From contig QNFD01000113.1 in NCBI GenBank assembly GCA_003645435.1, positions 1-7,811 of the forward strand: a DNA stretch of 7,811 nucleotides, given 5' to 3'. The position numbers and the translations under genes were made by a program. Under the pieces are notes generated by a model that did no database searches, was not told where the DNA came from, and was given only the letters and a program-made list of their open reading frames with translations. Shown piece by piece: positions 6,682 through 7,811 of the stretch. The first letter of the stretch is position 1; every line of letters starts with the position of its first letter. This stretch comes from Gammaproteobacteria bacterium. GTDB taxonomy: Bacteria > Pseudomonadota > Gammaproteobacteria > GCA-001735895.

Positions 6682-6869
6682 GAGAACCGTGTCGATATAA
6701 TTTAAATTTGTGTGTGTCCGTATCGGGCAGAAGACTACCTTGATCAATCTTACAGGGCAAGCCCTAATATGTAAAATACTGTCCTTTATATTAGCAGTAT
6801 CTGGTTATTTATCATAAGTTTTTCTACATTTCTTATTAATTCACTGCAAACTGCCTGCCTGATCCAAAT

Positions 6870-6910
6870 GCCCCCGGGTTGATATCAGAGAAATCTTGAA
6901 TCCCGTGGGC
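6870..6910. repeat. G+C-rich stem-loop upstream of arsC
   Basis: GCCCCCGGG (6870-6878) and CCCGTGGGC (6902-6910) pair at 8 of 9 positions around 23 bases. The loop can fold again: TCAGA (6885-6889) pairs with TCT-T-GA (6894-6899, one bulged T) around a GAAA tetraloop. No T-run follows on either strand, so it is not a standard terminator. It could be a leader structure or a protein-binding site. Confidence 0.4.
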
Positions 6911-6956
6911 CTCACTATTGCTAATACTCATCCATTATTGTAAAACTGTTCACGAT

Positions 6957-6962
6957 TCTAAT
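6957..6962 (+). promoter_or_regulatory. Weak candidate -10 box for arsC
   Basis: TCTAAT matches TATAAT at 5 of 6 positions, 18 bases before the arsC start. No good -35 is found at normal spacing. A transcript from here would have a very short leader, in line with the lack of a visible ribosome site. Confidence 0.2.
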
Positions 6963-6980
6963 TTAGTTTGTTCAATACCC

Positions 6981-7337
6981 ATGAGCGACGAGAAACCAGT
7001 CATTTACCATAATCCCAGCTGCAGCAAATCACGGGAAACCCTGAAAATTCTGCAGGATAACAACCGGCAACCCAGGATTATTGAGTATCTGCACGAACCA
7101 CCGAACAAGCAGGAGCTAACGAATATTATCGAAATGCTTGGTATTTCCCCCAGGCAATTACTGCGAACCACTGAACCGGAATATGAGGCTGCCGGACTCG
7201 ATGACGAATCTATTAGTGATGAACAAATCATAGAGACAATTTGCAATAATCCGCCCCTGTTGCAGCGGCCAATCGTTGTCCAGGGGAACAGGGCGATCAT
7301 CGGCAGGCCACCGATAAAAGTATTAGAGATCGTTTAA
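6981..7337 (+). CDS. arsC: Arsenate reductase, glutaredoxin-dependent ArsC family
   Basis: The 118-residue cytoplasmic protein is a full-length ArsC of the glutaredoxin-linked type, which reduces arsenate to arsenite. I start it at the ATG at 6981 (MSDEKPVIYHNPSCSKSRET); an in-frame ATG at 6918 would add 21 residues with no family match. The nucleophile is C14 in HNPSCSKSRETL, the family signature. The anion-binding arginines of ArsC correspond to those in SPRQLLRTTEPEY (R58/R62), LLQRPIVV (R96) and AIIGRPP (R109), all present. This separates it from the Spx/YffB branch. No arsR, arsB or acr3 gene is in the window. The following gene encodes a WrbA-like flavodoxin about 97 bases on, a pairing I recall from Pseudomonas, so its role may be general redox metabolism rather than induced arsenic resistance. 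No Shine-Dalgarno sequence is apparent. Confidence 0.94.
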   Translation: MSDEKPVIYHNPSCSKSRETLKILQDNNRQPRIIEYLHEPPNKQELTNIIEMLGISPRQLLRTTEPEYEAAGLDDESISDEQIIETICNNPPLLQRPIVVQGNRAIIGRPPIKVLEIV

Positions 7338-7434
7338 GCTAATGGTGGTTTTATTGTTAGAGCCGACCATAGATTGTCACTACATGTGCTGGATTAACGA
7401 AAATAAACGGATTCCTCCCATAGCGGAATAAGCA

Positions 7435-7811
7435 TTGAATAAAATTTTAATCGTTTACTATAGTGAGCACGGTGGAACCGCCCGCATGGCCGAGCAAATC
7501 GGCACCGGGGTCGATTCCAATCCTGATTGTGAAGCCATGGTTCGCTGCCTTCCCGGGGTTTCGGCTAATACCGAGCAAACACAGGCTGCGATTCCGGAAC
7601 AGGGTGTACCCTTTGCCGAGACCAGCGACCTGGAGGACTGCCAGGGACTTATTATCGGCAGCCCAGGGTACTTTGGCAACATGGCCGCGCCACTGAAATA
7701 CTTCCTCGATCAAACCAGCCCACACTGGCTTTCCGGTGCCCTGATCGGGAAGCCGGCGGCGGTATTCACTTCTACTTCGAGCATGCACGGCGGACAGGAA
7801 AGTGTATTACT
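7435..7811 (+). CDS. wrbA: WrbA-like flavodoxin / NAD(P)H:quinone oxidoreductase, N-terminal part (runs off right edge)
   Basis: Reading from a TTG at 7435 gives 125 codons open to the window end. The TTG is the only usual start at the family position: a stop codon (TAA, 7429-7431) lies two codons upstream, and no ATG comes before residue 18, after the flavin loop. The product opens MNKILIVYYSEHGGTARMAE, a flavodoxin-like FMN phosphate loop. It continues with SDLEDCQGLIIGSPGYFGNM (64-83) and APLKYFLDQT (85-94), then SGALIGKPAAVFTSTSSMHGGQES (100-123). These are the FMN-binding and tetramer motifs of WrbA-type quinone reductases, which reduce quinones by two electrons using NAD(P)H and so avoid radical formation. 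About 70 residues are missing at the right edge, judged by the usual length near 200. GCGGAA before the start is a weak ribosome site. WrbA proper versus a related flavodoxin family member is not certain. Confidence 0.88.
   Translation, partial: MNKILIVYYSEHGGTARMAEQIGTGVDSNPDCEAMVRCLPGVSANTEQTQAAIPEQGVPFAETSDLEDCQGLIIGSPGYFGNMAAPLKYFLDQTSPHWLSGALIGKPAAVFTSTSSMHGGQESVL

Larger units (their letters stand above)
6668..6980. other. Divergent intergenic region between the LysM gene and arsC
   Basis: This 313-base A+T-rich gap has no coding sequence. It contains the ribosome site and presumed promoter of the LysM gene (for example TTGATC at 6740-6745 and a weak GATACG at 6717-6722 on the minus strand), an inverted repeat TTAC-AGGGC / GCCCT-GTAA at 6750-6774, ATACTG / CAGTAT at 6776-6800, a G+C-rich stem at 6870-6910, and weak promoter-like sequence before arsC. 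Confidence 0.6.

Noticed and set aside
6668..6760. N-terminal extension of the LysM lipoprotein to the ATG at 6760
   Set aside because: It would add 31 charged residues before a lipoprotein signal sequence; GGAG at 6678-6681 fits the ATG at 6667.
7447..7788. Minus-strand 113-codon open frame near the right edge
   Set aside because: It is the shadow of the WrbA-like gene, which is open on the plus strand with clear flavodoxin motifs.

Overview
The window looks like ordinary chromosomal DNA from a gammaproteobacterium, probably free-living. The support is a bacterial-type ProRS with its editing insert, a PilB/GspE-type ATPase, DUF4124 and LysM envelope proteins, and an arsC-wrbA pair. By eye the base composition is close to half G+C, with A+T-rich intergenic regions. 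The order proS ... thioredoxin-like ... arsC, wrbA resembles, from memory, the proS-wrbA neighbourhood of Pseudomonas. I see no phage, plasmid, CRISPR, transposase or rRNA/tRNA genes.

Layout: (1) 1-303, minus strand: the N-terminal part of a LysR-type regulator, running off the left edge. (2) 304-669: a 366-base gap holding an almost continuous run of five hairpins (418-563). This is the most unusual thing in the window. (3) 670-1098, plus: a secreted DUF4124 protein. (4) 1211-2935, plus: proS, overlapped at its 3' end by a small secreted lytic transglycosylase (2920-3507). (5) 3513-5273, minus: a GspE/PilB-type secretion ATPase ending 5 bases from the transglycosylase stop, with a TlpA-like thioredoxin gene (5410-5874, minus) upstream of it. 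(6) A strong terminator (5960-5989), then a LysM lipoprotein gene (6008-6667, minus). (7) A 313-base divergent gap with several inverted repeats. (8) 6981-7337, plus: arsC, then 7435 to the right edge, plus: a WrbA-like flavodoxin gene that starts at TTG and is cut off by the window.

Taken together this is a housekeeping and envelope neighbourhood. ProS charges tRNA-Pro. The transglycosylase and LysM lipoprotein act on or bind the cell wall, the TlpA-like protein handles periplasmic thiols, and ArsC and the WrbA-like protein are cytoplasmic redox enzymes. The ATPase is not accompanied here by other secretion or pilus genes. No complete new multi-gene system is evident. The hairpin module at 418-566 is the best candidate for something undescribed, either a palindromic mobile element or a structured RNA.
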